Part shown: positions 5,968 to 14,498 of the stretch, piece by piece
Position numbering within the stretch: position 1 is the stretch's first letter
Layout of the letters: every line of letters starts with the position of its first letter
Assembly (NCBI GenBank): GCA_004558955.1
Contig: SFZC01000023.1
Coordinates: 1 to 21,036, forward strand
Direction of reading: 5' to 3'
DNA: 21,036 nucleotides
DNA from: a bacterium
Lineage (GTDB): Bacteria; Cyanobacteriota; Vampirovibrionia; Gastranaerophilales; Gastranaerophilaceae
Program-made: the position numbers and the translations under genes
The notes under the pieces: generated by a model
The model's input: only the letters and a program-made list of their open reading frames with translations
The model's database searches: none
Told to the model about the DNA's origin: nothing

Positions 5968-7292
5968 TGTGCAAACACGGAATAAATTATTATATTAAGG
6001 AATTATTGAAAATTTCCGCCCCGATTATCTTAGGCAATATTGGTTTTATACTTATCGGTATTGGTGATGTGGTCGTTGCGGGACGTCATTCCACCGACAC
6101 TTTTGCCGCTATCAGTATTGCTACGGCAATTTTGAATTGTATTTTTACCTTCGGTATCGGACTGATTTCAAGTATTTCCCCTCTATTATCAAACTATCGT
6201 GGTGAAAAACGTGTGGTAAAAAAATATTTTTACCCGTCAATCAGGTTCGCTATGACCTTAGCGTTCATCGTTTCAATTCTTATTTTTGCATTTATTCCGG
6301 TAATTCCATATATGGGCTTTGAACAAAAACTTATCAAACCTATTCAGGAATACATGTTTATAACAGCGTTCAGCACATTTGGAGCATATTTACACGCTTG
6401 TTTGAAAGAGTTTTTACAAACCTTTGAAATCGTAATGTTTCCGAATGTCTTAACACTATTTTTCGTATTTTTAAATGTTGCCTTGAACGTAATTTTCGTG
6501 TTCGGATTTGGACCTATTCCGTCAATGGGCGTTATAGGTTTGGCAATCGCAAGTTTACTTGTTCGTTATGTAATGGGTTTGTCTTTACTCGGCTATTGCT
6601 ACATGCAGATGAGATTAAGCAATTACCACGAAAAAGGTTACTACAAAAGTTTAGTCAAAATCGGATTACCTATTTCAATGGCGGTATTTGTCGAATTTGT
6701 AGCATTTAACTGTATTGCGATTTTAATGGGCAGAGTTGCGGGAATTTACGCAGCCGCTCAAAACTTAATATGTTCATTAACAACGGTTTCGTTTATGGTC
6801 CCGTTTGCAATCTCAAACGCTATCGCCATAAAAGTAGGTTTCGCAAACGGAGCGGGCGAATTTCAGGATTTGAAAAAATATGCAATGACAGGAACCGCAA
6901 TGTCTGTATTATTTATGATGTGCAGTGCGGTCGTATTCTTGAGTTTCCCGAAAGTCATCGTTGGAATTTTCACGGTCGATAATAACATTTACAAAATCGT
7001 TTTGCCTATAATGCTTGTTGTTGCAATCTTTCAGGTATTTGACGGATTACAGGTCGCACTTGCGGGAATTTGCAAGGGTATAAAACAAACCGATATCGTA
7101 TTATTTGCGAACTTCCTTGCTTACTGGTGCGTTTCAATTCCTGTAGGCTGTATTTTAGGACTTGTACTAAATTATAAGTTAATCGGTTTTTGGATTGGGC
7201 TTGTGTTGGCAGCAATGATTTTATGCACAATAATGATTTACAAGCTTAAAAAATTCTATAACAATTTAAAACTCACAATGGCTCAGAAATAA
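5967..7292 (+). CDS. MATE family efflux transporter
   Basis: This is an inner-membrane multidrug and toxic-compound exporter of the MATE (NorM/DinF) family, driven by Na+ or H+ antiport. The 441 residues match the family. About twelve hydrophobic segments are visible in two halves. Typical features are the N-terminal ISAPIILGNIGFILIGIGDV segment, the following VVAGRHSTDTFAAISIA, and the start of the second half, KIGLPISMAVFVEFVAFNC. The substrate cannot be told from sequence. The start codon lies directly at the predicted transcription start, suggesting a leaderless mRNA; the next Met is far into the protein. It is a single gene. No plus-strand terminator is evident; the hairpin downstream is oriented for the convergent small gene. 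Confidence 0.9.
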   Translation: MCKHGINYYIKELLKISAPIILGNIGFILIGIGDVVVAGRHSTDTFAAISIATAILNCIFTFGIGLISSISPLLSNYRGEKRVVKKYFYPSIRFAMTLAFIVSILIFAFIPVIPYMGFEQKLIKPIQEYMFITAFSTFGAYLHACLKEFLQTFEIVMFPNVLTLFFVFLNVALNVIFVFGFGPIPSMGVIGLAIASLLVRYVMGLSLLGYCYMQMRLSNYHEKGYYKSLVKIGLPISMAVFVEFVAFNCIAILMGRVAGIYAAAQNLICSLTTVSFMVPFAISNAIAIKVGFANGAGEFQDLKKYAMTGTAMSVLFMMCSAVVFLSFPKVIVGIFTVDNNIYKIVLPIMLVVAIFQVFDGLQVALAGICKGIKQTDIVLFANFLAYWCVSIPVGCILGLVLNYKLIGFWIGLVLAAMILCTIMIYKLKKFYNNLKLTMAQK

Positions 7293-7302
7293 AAATTTGC
7301 AC

Positions 7303-7333
7303 AAAAAACAAGAACCTTGTAAAAAGCTCTTGT
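7303..7333 (-). terminator. Terminator of the 44-aa membrane protein gene
   Basis: On the minus strand ACAAGAGC (7333-7326) pairs with GTTCTTGT (7315-7308), with one G-U pair and a 10-nt loop, and is followed by a T run (7308-7303). It lies 44 bp past the stop of the small gene and is convergent with the MATE gene. Confidence 0.7.
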
Positions 7334-7376
7334 CATGGGGATATTTGCATAACATTACGTTATAAAATCTTGTTTG

Positions 7377-7511
7377 TTATCCGATGAAGAATAATAAAGT
7401 GAACATACAACCTAATGAAAACGCACTGAATAAAAACCAAGTGTGCATTACAGGATGCTGATAAGACCAAATTTCTTTAATAGTGCTGGTTGCATTGTTA
7501 ATTGTTTGCAT
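7377..7511 (-). CDS. Small 44-aa membrane protein, unknown
   Basis: The minus strand carries a 45-codon frame starting MQTINNATSTIKEIWSYQHP. After a soluble ~22-residue N-terminus (with HPVMHTW), residues ~25-44 form a single hydrophobic segment (WFLFSAFSLGCMFTLLFFIG) that ends at the stop codon. A GGAG Shine-Dalgarno site lies 7 nt before the ATG (TTGGAGAAAAAC), and a fitting terminator follows, which together argue that the gene is real despite its size. It is divergent from the U32 gene with ~115 bp between the starts. The function is unknown; single-pass tail-anchored peptides of this size often modulate membrane complexes, but nothing here shows a partner. Confidence 0.65.
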   Translation of the reverse strand: MQTINNATSTIKEIWSYQHPVMHTWFLFSAFSLGCMFTLLFFIG

Positions 7512-7590
7512 GTTTTTCTCCAAAAATAACTCGTGTTTTTCTATATATTCTATTTTCTACATTTATTGAAAATAGTCATCACCTATTTGG

Positions 7591-7619
7591 TTGATTATTA
7601 ATTCGGTTTAGTTTATCAT
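7591..7619 (+). promoter_or_regulatory. Promoter of U32-family gene, probably leaderless
   Basis: TTGATT (7591-7596) and TATCAT (7614-7619) are spaced 17 bp, giving +1 at 7626, the A of the ATG. No Shine-Dalgarno site is seen between the -10 box and the start codon. Confidence 0.6.
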
Positions 7620-7625
7620 CAAGTT

Positions 7626-8900
7626 ATGCAAAATGTAGAATTATTGTTGCCTGCGGGTAATTTGGAAAAATTGAAGTATGCGGTTAAATATGGTGCTGAT
7701 GCGGTATATTTAGGCGTTGTAGATTTTAGTTTAAGAGCAATGAGAAAGGGCGAAATCATAACCCTTCAAAACTTGAAAAGTGCTGTAGATTTGGCACATT
7801 CACTGGGTGCAAAAGCGTATTTGACGTTGAATATTTTTGCGTTCAATCGTGACATAAAACACTTGGAAGAATGTATGGAAATCATCAAAGACTCTAATCC
7901 TGATGCTATTTTGGTCAGTGATTTCGGAGTTTTGAGATTGCTAAAAAAATATATGCCTGATGTAGAACTTCATATCAGCACACAAACAAATATTTTGAAC
8001 TATGAATGCGTAAAATTTTGGCAAGATATGGGAGCAAAAAGGGTTGTTTTGGCAAGAGAATTGTCAATCCCTGAAATTGCGGAGATAAAACATCAAGTTC
8101 CCGATATGGAAGTCGAATGTTTCATTCACGGTTCGCAATGTGTTTCATTTTCCGGAAGATGTCTGTTGAGCGATTACTTTACAAACGGAGAAAGAAAAGC
8201 AAATTCAGGCAACTGTTCTCAACCATGCCGCTGGAGTTACAAGTTGGTAGAAAGTACTCGTCCGGGACAGTATTACGAAATCAATCAAGATGAACACGGT
8301 TCACACATTTTAAGCCCGAAAGATTTATGCTTGGTTAAACACTTGAAAGAAATGATTGATGCGGGCGTGGATTCTTTCAAAGTTGAAGGCAGAACTAAGA
8401 GTTTATACTACGTTTCTGCAGTAGCAAAAACATACCGTGCGGCGATTGATTCAATTATGAAAAATCCTGACGAAGATATGGAAAAATACTTTATTGAATT
8501 GAAAAAAGTCGGCAACAGAGGTTACACAACAGGTTTTGCACTTGGCGAAAACAAACCTGACAGTTACAGTTACGACATTTCAAAAGGATTAGCAGGGGCT
8601 GATTTTCTGTTTGAATTTCGTGGTCAAAAGCCATATTCGGAAGTTGATTACACCTCTGACCGCTCAGACAATCTTTATTTTGTAAAAATCAAAAACAAAG
8701 TTTTGCTAAACGATGAAGTTGAAATAATTACTCCAAAAGAACAGTTTAAAGCTAAAATTTTGGAAATTTTGGACGAAAAAGGTCAAAATCTTGAAGTCGC
8801 AAATACCAATACCGAGGTTTATTTGAAACTTGATAACGAACCTGTGGATTACGAGGTGGCACTAGGCAGAACTGTTGGAGTAAAAGAAAATGTTTCTTAA
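7626..8900 (+). CDS. Peptidase U32 family protein (TrhP/RlhA-like)
   Basis: Despite the peptidase name, characterised members such as TrhP (YegQ) and RlhA take part in hydroxylation of tRNA wobble uridine or 23S rRNA, using prephenate-derived chemistry and an Fe-S cluster. The N-terminus (ELLLPAGNLEKLKYAVKYGA then DAVYLG) is the TIM-barrel start of the family. The signature region ECFIHGSQCVSFSGRCLLSD ... NCSQPCRW holds the conserved cysteines (about residues 167-205). KVEGRTKS follows around residue 255, and a C-terminal beta-rich domain (after ~330) completes the usual ~420 residues. TrhP is the closer guess from length and Cys pattern, but the subfamily is not settled. It overlaps the next gene by 11 bp, so translation is probably coupled. 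Confidence 0.88.
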   Translation: MQNVELLLPAGNLEKLKYAVKYGADAVYLGVVDFSLRAMRKGEIITLQNLKSAVDLAHSLGAKAYLTLNIFAFNRDIKHLEECMEIIKDSNPDAILVSDFGVLRLLKKYMPDVELHISTQTNILNYECVKFWQDMGAKRVVLARELSIPEIAEIKHQVPDMEVECFIHGSQCVSFSGRCLLSDYFTNGERKANSGNCSQPCRWSYKLVESTRPGQYYEINQDEHGSHILSPKDLCLVKHLKEMIDAGVDSFKVEGRTKSLYYVSAVAKTYRAAIDSIMKNPDEDMEKYFIELKKVGNRGYTTGFALGENKPDSYSYDISKGLAGADFLFEFRGQKPYSEVDYTSDRSDNLYFVKIKNKVLLNDEVEIITPKEQFKAKILEILDEKGQNLEVANTNTEVYLKLDNEPVDYEVALGRTVGVKENVS

Positions 8901-9369
8901 ACCTGATTACAATTTGAAAAGCATTTATGATATTGATTTGACGGAACTTAAAAAAAACGAAATTTCAGCCATGTTATTTGATTTGGACAGCACATTAATG
9001 GCATCAAAATCAGGCAAATATTTTCAAAAAACCCTTGATTGGCTGAATGAAGTTCGCAAAGATTTTTTCATTGCGGTTGTTTCCAATAATAAAAATGAAA
9101 ATTATATTTCAAAAGTCAAAGCGGCTTCTGATTTTCCGTTGTTGTTTTGTGCGGCAAAACCTGACACAAAAAAAGTCAGCGAATTTATAAAACAACACAA
9201 CTTAATGCCTGACAAATGCGTATTGGTCGGGGACAGACCGCTGACGGATATTTTATGCGGTAAAAAATTAGGGTGCAAAACTATTTTGGTAGATTCAATC
9301 ACGGCTGACAGCGAAGCTAAAATCGTAAGATTTGCAAGATTTTTAGAACGTCTTTCAATTCGTAAATAA
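8890..9369 (+). CDS. YqeG-like HAD-IIIA phosphatase
   Basis: A small HAD-superfamily phosphatase, 159 residues, of the YqeG family. Motif I is FDLDSTL (about residues 31-37, with the nucleophile Asp and general acid Asp two residues apart). Motif II is VVSNN; motif III is the Lys of AAKPDTKK; motif IV is VGDRPLTDILCGKKLGCKTI with the acidic residues for Mg2+. The family is widespread in Firmicutes and Cyanobacteria (related enzymes include phosphatidylglycerophosphate phosphatases), but the substrate here is unknown. The ATG lies inside the end of the U32 gene (11-bp overlap), which indicates one operon and coupled translation. A terminator-like hairpin follows. Confidence 0.88.
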   Translation: MFLKPDYNLKSIYDIDLTELKKNEISAMLFDLDSTLMASKSGKYFQKTLDWLNEVRKDFFIAVVSNNKNENYISKVKAASDFPLLFCAAKPDTKKVSEFIKQHNLMPDKCVLVGDRPLTDILCGKKLGCKTILVDSITADSEAKIVRFARFLERLSIRK

Positions 9370-9377
9370 GTTTACCT

Positions 9378-9399
9378 AAATCAATGGATTGGTTTTTTT
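9378..9399 (+). terminator. Terminator of U32-yqeG operon
   Basis: AAATCAA (9378-9384) pairs with TTGGTTT (9389-9395), with one G-U pair, around the tetraloop TGGA, and is followed by further T to 9399. It starts 8 bp past the yqeG-like stop codon. The rest of the 294-bp gap to the pilus operon holds promoter-like boxes and no evident gene. Confidence 0.6.
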
Positions 9400-9500
9400 G
9401 CACCAAATATTTAATGTAACGGATTGTAAAGTGTATTATTGCCAATTATAAAAGGATTTTAGGGGTAAAAAGACTGAAATGCGTGTAGAATTTTGTTTTT

Positions 9501-9529
9501 TTGACTAATTTTAAAATATATTATAAGAT
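9501..9529 (+). promoter_or_regulatory. Candidate promoter of the pilus/secretin operon
   Basis: TTGACT (9501-9506) and TAAGAT (9524-9529) have 17-bp spacing; the predicted start near 9536 would leave a ~128-nt leader. A second -10-like TATAAT lies at 9612-9617 without a clear -35, so there may be two start sites. The first gene has a real Shine-Dalgarno site (GGTGGAG, 9652-9658). Confidence 0.45.
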
Positions 9530-9663
9530 AAATAATGAAAGACCGTTATTGAATGGGATTTCTGTACAAGAAATACATTAAATAGTGTATATACTAAAAA
9601 CGATAATTAAATATAATAATGTTATGTGTAAGTAAATAACTTAACTGGATTGGTGGAGATAGC

Positions 9664-10443
9664 GTGAATACTAATTACTATAGAAAAGAGAATTGGGCGG
9701 AAAAGACTTTCAGCAAACGTGGACGATTTGTAATTGCGTTAATAGCTATGGTTTGTACGGTTGGTGTAATTGCGGGCGGTTGCAGTTTTGTTCCAAACTT
9801 GCCTAATTTTGGCAAAAAAGCAGAAGAAAGCGAAATTCCGATAGCCGCAACAGCAGATCCGGCTCAACCTGTAGAATCCGCAGAAATCAATGTTCCGACC
9901 GAAGAAGACAATTCAAATAAGTTGGTTGGTTATGACGTTGTATCTGTCGGCAGAAGTGACCCGTTTATGCCGTTAGGCGAAGCACAAGCATTTAACAAAG
10001 CAAAACACGAAGCGATTGCGGAAGCAAACGCTTATAATGCTAAAATCGCAAAACTCCAACAGTTAAAAAATACAGTAATAAGATTACCGGACGATACAAA
10101 TCCGTACAGTTACAATTTACCTGTACCACCTACAACTTTGGCAAGTCCTGAAGCGGCAGCTGCCAAGATTACAAGAACAAAAGTGGTCGGTATTATGTAC
10201 AATAAATCAAACCCGTCTGCTATTATCAATCTTGATAATAAAGATTACTTGGTTCGACAAGGGGATAAAATTATTGACGAAAAATACAAAGTTCTTCAAA
10301 TCAATCAATCTTGGATTACGGTTTCTTTGGATTCTAACGTATATTCGGCAGGAATCGGAGAATTGTTCTCTAAAGATGATTTAGACAAAACTAAGAACGA
10401 TATGTATCATTTGGAAAGCAGATTTGGTGGAAGAAGAAGTTAA
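9664..10443 (+). CDS. PilP/GspC-like inner-membrane pilus assembly protein
   Basis: The 259-residue protein has a short cytoplasmic N-terminus, one hydrophobic segment (~22-39) ending in GGC40 (close to a lipobox but without the usual aliphatic residue at -3), a Pro/Glu-rich linker, then VGRSDPFMPLG, a motif common in PilP-type proteins. The C-terminal ~70 residues (KVVGIMYNKSNPSAIINLDN, KDYLVRQGDKI, YKVLQINQSWITVS) look like the small beta domain of PilP/GspC that contacts the secretin. It would link the inner-membrane platform to the outer-membrane pore encoded next. The start is GTG, chosen because GGTGGAG lies 5 nt upstream. It is the first gene of the operon, 30 bp before the secretin gene. 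PilP versus GspC cannot be decided. Confidence 0.75.
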   Translation: MNTNYYRKENWAEKTFSKRGRFVIALIAMVCTVGVIAGGCSFVPNLPNFGKKAEESEIPIAATADPAQPVESAEINVPTEEDNSNKLVGYDVVSVGRSDPFMPLGEAQAFNKAKHEAIAEANAYNAKIAKLQQLKNTVIRLPDDTNPYSYNLPVPPTTLASPEAAAAKITRTKVVGIMYNKSNPSAIINLDNKDYLVRQGDKIIDEKYKVLQINQSWITVSLDSNVYSAGIGELFSKDDLDKTKNDMYHLESRFGGRRS

Positions 10444-10473
10444 TTAAAATAAACGTAATAGGCAGGAGCAGAT

Positions 10474-12381
10474 ATGAAAAGTAAATTAAGAAACAAATTA
10501 ATAGCAAGTTTGATGTTAACTGTTTTCATGGCGACTAACACAGTGGGAGCAGGTTTTGCGGCAGGCGAATACATCGGGTATAATGCAGGAAGACCGTCAA
10601 TCCGTTCAGCGGAAACAGGTTCAACCGTTAGTCTTCGCTCAGATTTACACCTTTTAAACGGTGATACAAGAGTAAATTTGAGTTTGAGAGATGCAGATGT
10701 TACCCAAGTTTTAAGAATGTTCGCAGATCAAGCAGGCATGAACATTATCTTCACTCCTGAGGTAACAGGTACCGTAACTCTTGATTTGGTTGATATTCCA
10801 TTGGAACAAGCTTTCAACCTTGTAATCACAAGTAGTAAATTATATTATGATATTCAAGGAAGTGCGTTAATTATTTCAACTTCAGAAAGTGCGGTGTCAT
10901 TGTCTGACCGTTCACAAGTAACCGTTCTTCCGGTAAAATATGCTAATGCTGCTGCTGTTGCTCACTTCATCAACGTAAACTTCTTTGGTTCTAAGGACGT
11001 TAAAAAAGCAAACCCTGGAATCTCTGCTAAGTCTGCGGTTGTTGCAAACCCTATTACAAACGAAATCATTATTGCGGGTACCGATTCTGATGTTGAATTG
11101 GTTAAAAGATTATTAGAACAAGTTGACAGAAAACCTGCAATCACTACATACAAAGTTAACCACACAACTCCTGCCGAAATGGCTAATGCAATTTGTACTT
11201 CTTTAATTCCGGGTGCAATGTTCATCGGTACTGATGATGCAGGTTCATCATCAGGTGGTGCGGCAGGTATTCCTACAGGTTTTGCGGCGGAATCCTCTGA
11301 TTCAGGCTCTTCATCAAGCATTTCAGTTAGTGGCGGTCAGTTGGCTTGCTCATTTGCGGCAGTAAACTCAGATGACTTTGATGATGACTCTAGTTCTGAT
11401 GATGATTCAGATAAATTAATCAGTTTCCCTTCAATGGGTATGACAGTTACATACTTCCCGGCATTGGGAACAATTCAAATTATCGGCGGTTCTCAACACC
11501 AGTTAGCATTGATTGGTGATTATATTGCCGCTAACGACAGAAAAACTCCTCAAGCATATTTGGAAGTGCAAATTGTTTCACTTAACGAAAACGGCAGTAA
11601 AACATTTGATAACCAATGGCAATTCTTGAGCAAAAACTTCTCATTTAATGCAGGCGGTAGCAACGGATTTTCTACAAATCCAATGTATCCGATATTCTTT
11701 GCAGGACATGGGTATACACTTGTTGACACAAGCTCATTTGACTCAGAAACAGGAACTTATGAAAAAGTCGGTGAAGTTGGGAAATGGGGAACTTCTCCAC
11801 AGTTGGTTTACACTGTTAACTACTTGATTTCAAGCAGTAAAGCAAGAGTTCTTGCAAATCCGAAAGTATTATTAACAAGCGGTCAAACTTCAAAAATCGA
11901 CTTGTCTTCTGAATATATTGACACAATGACAACTCAATACTTATCAAACGGTAGCGTTGGTGTATCACAGGTACAAAAAGAAGTTACTAAAGGCTCTGAT
12001 AACGGTATCACAGTTGAAATCGCAGCCTTCATCAGCCCTGACGGTTATGTAACTTTGAACATCAAACCTCAATATAACTCAATTTTAAGAACGGTTGATG
12101 ATAAATCAACAGGTGATACTTTGGCAACCTTATTGCAAAAACGTATCCTTGAATTAAACGGCATCAGAGTTAAAGACGGTGAAACACTTGTTATCGGCGG
12201 TATGATTCAAGAATCTGAAACTAAAGGTGTTGATAAAATTCCATTCTTAGGTGATATTCCGGTAGTTGGTATGTTCTTCAGAAGTACTGCAACTAAGAAA
12301 AACAAAGAAGAAATGGTTATGATGTTAACTCCGCAAATCGTTGTGGATACTGAAGATGCCGTAGGTAATGACACATTATAA
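10474..12381 (+). CDS. Secretin (PilQ/GspD family) outer-membrane channel
   Basis: Secretins form the multimeric outer-membrane pore for type IV pili or type II secretion. A signal peptide (residues 1-~30, cleavage probably after GAGFAA) is followed by an STN/N0-type domain (~66-135, LSLRDADVTQVLRMFADQAG), an N1-type domain (~148-240, with ITNEIIIAGTDSDVELVKRL), and a Ser/Gly/Asp-rich insert (~255-315, including DDFDDDSSSDDDSDK). The C-terminal secretin domain (~360-625) carries RVLANPKVLLTSGQ, GIRVKDGETLVIGGMIQ and the hallmark KIPFLGDIPVVGMFF. There is no sign of an S-domain or AMIN domain, so pilotin and peptidoglycan contacts are unclear. AGGAG 5 nt before the ATG supports the start. The acidic, possibly Ca2+-binding insert is unusual. 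Confidence 0.92.
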   Translation: MKSKLRNKLIASLMLTVFMATNTVGAGFAAGEYIGYNAGRPSIRSAETGSTVSLRSDLHLLNGDTRVNLSLRDADVTQVLRMFADQAGMNIIFTPEVTGTVTLDLVDIPLEQAFNLVITSSKLYYDIQGSALIISTSESAVSLSDRSQVTVLPVKYANAAAVAHFINVNFFGSKDVKKANPGISAKSAVVANPITNEIIIAGTDSDVELVKRLLEQVDRKPAITTYKVNHTTPAEMANAICTSLIPGAMFIGTDDAGSSSGGAAGIPTGFAAESSDSGSSSSISVSGGQLACSFAAVNSDDFDDDSSSDDDSDKLISFPSMGMTVTYFPALGTIQIIGGSQHQLALIGDYIAANDRKTPQAYLEVQIVSLNENGSKTFDNQWQFLSKNFSFNAGGSNGFSTNPMYPIFFAGHGYTLVDTSSFDSETGTYEKVGEVGKWGTSPQLVYTVNYLISSSKARVLANPKVLLTSGQTSKIDLSSEYIDTMTTQYLSNGSVGVSQVQKEVTKGSDNGITVEIAAFISPDGYVTLNIKPQYNSILRTVDDKSTGDTLATLLQKRILELNGIRVKDGETLVIGGMIQESETKGVDKIPFLGDIPVVGMFFRSTATKKNKEEMVMMLTPQIVVDTEDAVGNDTL

Positions 12382-12424
12382 TAGTAGATTTTAAGAAACT
12401 GTGATAAGCAAAGAATAGATAGAA

Positions 12425-14488
12425 ATGAATCCATTAATTTTAAGATTAAAAAATAGTATAGACAAAAGTGTGTTAGATAGCATTGACAAGAACTTACTCG
12501 GGCTACACCTGTTTGTTCCGATCAGTGTAAAAGATAACTTCTTATTCGTTGCTGTTTGTAAATCTTCTGATAAAGATAATATCAGCCGTATCTTGAAAAA
12601 AACCTTTTCACATTCCATAAAATTCGTACTTGTCGGGGATGATGACTTAAAATCCCTACTTTCAGACATTTTACCTAAAAATACGGAAATAAAAGTTCCT
12701 GACAGCGAACAAATTTCAGACTCTTTTGCAACGGGCAGAAACAGCGGAGAAGGTCAAGGTCATGCAAAAGAAGGACGTTTTGGTGAAATTCTTTTACAAA
12801 AAGGTTTGGTATCTGACGTTGACTTGATGAAAGCATTAGGAGAATCAAAACGTAAGCACATGAACATCGGTTCAACCTTGTTCACAATGGGTTTGATTAC
12901 TCTTGACCAATTAAAAGAAGTTTTGCACGAGCAAACAGGTTTTGATGTTGTTACAACCGAACAATTATCAGACCAAAAGAAATATATCAAACTGTTAGAA
13001 CCTGAATTTATCAGAGATAACAAGGTTATCCCGATATCAGCAGACGGTAAAAACGTTATTTTGGGGGTTGTAAAACCTTTAACCCAAGATATTGTTAAAC
13101 AAATCATTTACCAAACGGGCTTAGTTCCTAAACAGTTATTGATGACCCGCGTTGAATTCGAAGATTCTTACAAAAAATTCTTTGGTAAAAACGAAGCACA
13201 AGAAGCGGCAAAGGAAGCGGCTCAAGAGGTGGCAAACAGTTCCGAAACAGGAGCAGATGACCCTGCATCAGCAATTAAAAACGAAGTTGAACAGGCAACA
13301 GGTTCGGTTGCGGTATTAGTTAATAAAATTTTGACAGACGGTATCGACAGACGAGTTTCCGATATTCACATCGAACCTCGTTTGACAGGCTATATCGTAC
13401 GTTACAGAAAAGACGGTATGTTACAGAAAGTCTTGGATATTCCGGGTGCGATTGAATCTTCGGTTATCGCTCGTTTCAAGGTTATGGCGAGAATGAACAT
13501 CGCAGAAAACAGAAGACCTCAAGATGGTACCTTCTCAATCAATTACAAAGATTGTTCGTACGACTTCCGTATTAACACCCTTCCTGTTTCAGGAAAGGAA
13601 AAAGTCTGTATTCGTATTTTGGCACCTGCGGTTTCTTTGTCGTCATCTGATAAAGAAATTAAACTTGTCGGTGCTTCAAAAGCCGATATTGATAAAGTTA
13701 AACAAATTGTATCTTGCCCGAACGGTATTATCCTGACATCAGGTCCTACAGGTTCAGGTAAAACAACAACTTTGTACTCCGTATTGAAGAGTTTGAACGA
13801 TGAAACGGTAAACATAACAACGATTGAAGATCCGGTCGAAATTAAACTTGAAGGTATTAACCAATCTCAAATCAACACTAAAGCGGGAATTACATTTGCA
13901 TCTTGTATGCGTGCAATCTTACGTCAGGACCCTGATATTATCCTTGTCGGTGAAATTCGTGACTACGAAACACTGGAAATTGCGATATCAGCAGCGTTAA
14001 CAGGTCACTTGGTGTTGAGTACCGTCCACACCAACTCGGCTGCTGCAACCGTTACCCGTATGATTGAAATGGGTGCAAAAGATTACTTGGTATCTTCAAC
14101 CTTGTCAGGTGTAATCGCACAACGTCTTATCAGAAAACTTTGTGACGATTGTAAGGAAGAATATTATCCGACAAGAGAAGAAGCCGCATTGGTTTCAACA
14201 GCCCCTGAAGAAATTGACCGTTTAACAAAAACAAAAATTTATAAGGCAAAAGGTTGTAACAAATGTAACTTCCAAGGTTATAAAGGTCGTTTGGGGATTT
14301 ACGAAATTATGCAAATTACCAAAGAGATTAAAAAACTTATCGCTTTGGGTGCTCACGATTTGGAAATCGAAGAAGCAGCAGTTGCAAATGGCATGACAAC
14401 CTTGCACAAATCTTGTATTGGTCATATCTTGAACGGACAAACAACTATTGAAGAATTTGTCAGAGTATTGGGTATGGCAGGCGAATAG
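12425..14488 (+). CDS. pilB: PilB/GspE-type pilus extension ATPase
   Basis: A hexameric cytoplasmic ATPase that drives pilin polymerisation. The 687 residues hold a divergent N-terminal part (1-~110), an MshEN/GSPII_E N-domain (~115-250, FGEILLQKGLVSDVDLMKAL ... ), an Ala/Glu-rich linker, and the core ATPase. Walker A GPTGSGKT is at 440-447, the Asp box and Walker B (ILVGEIRDYETLEIA) follow, then the His box (LVLSTVHTNSAAA). A zinc tetracysteine is at C573, C576, C611 and C614, typical of PilB/GspE and absent from PilT. No strong Shine-Dalgarno site is seen (GATAGAA only), and 43 bp separate it from the secretin gene, so translation may be weaker than for its neighbours. Type IV pilus versus type II secretion remains open. 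Confidence 0.92.
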   Translation: MNPLILRLKNSIDKSVLDSIDKNLLGLHLFVPISVKDNFLFVAVCKSSDKDNISRILKKTFSHSIKFVLVGDDDLKSLLSDILPKNTEIKVPDSEQISDSFATGRNSGEGQGHAKEGRFGEILLQKGLVSDVDLMKALGESKRKHMNIGSTLFTMGLITLDQLKEVLHEQTGFDVVTTEQLSDQKKYIKLLEPEFIRDNKVIPISADGKNVILGVVKPLTQDIVKQIIYQTGLVPKQLLMTRVEFEDSYKKFFGKNEAQEAAKEAAQEVANSSETGADDPASAIKNEVEQATGSVAVLVNKILTDGIDRRVSDIHIEPRLTGYIVRYRKDGMLQKVLDIPGAIESSVIARFKVMARMNIAENRRPQDGTFSINYKDCSYDFRINTLPVSGKEKVCIRILAPAVSLSSSDKEIKLVGASKADIDKVKQIVSCPNGIILTSGPTGSGKTTTLYSVLKSLNDETVNITTIEDPVEIKLEGINQSQINTKAGITFASCMRAILRQDPDIILVGEIRDYETLEIAISAALTGHLVLSTVHTNSAAATVTRMIEMGAKDYLVSSTLSGVIAQRLIRKLCDDCKEEYYPTREEAALVSTAPEEIDRLTKTKIYKAKGCNKCNFQGYKGRLGIYEIMQITKEIKKLIALGAHDLEIEEAAVANGMTTLHKSCIGHILNGQTTIEEFVRVLGMAGE

Positions 14489-14498
14489 GTGATAAATT

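Noticed and set aside
10962..11321. 119-codon minus-strand open frame inside the secretin gene
   Set aside because: It lies fully within a well-supported coding gene, has no ribosome site and translates to a composition expected of a shadow frame; the same holds for other long antisense frames in the ATPase, TPR and mlaF genes.
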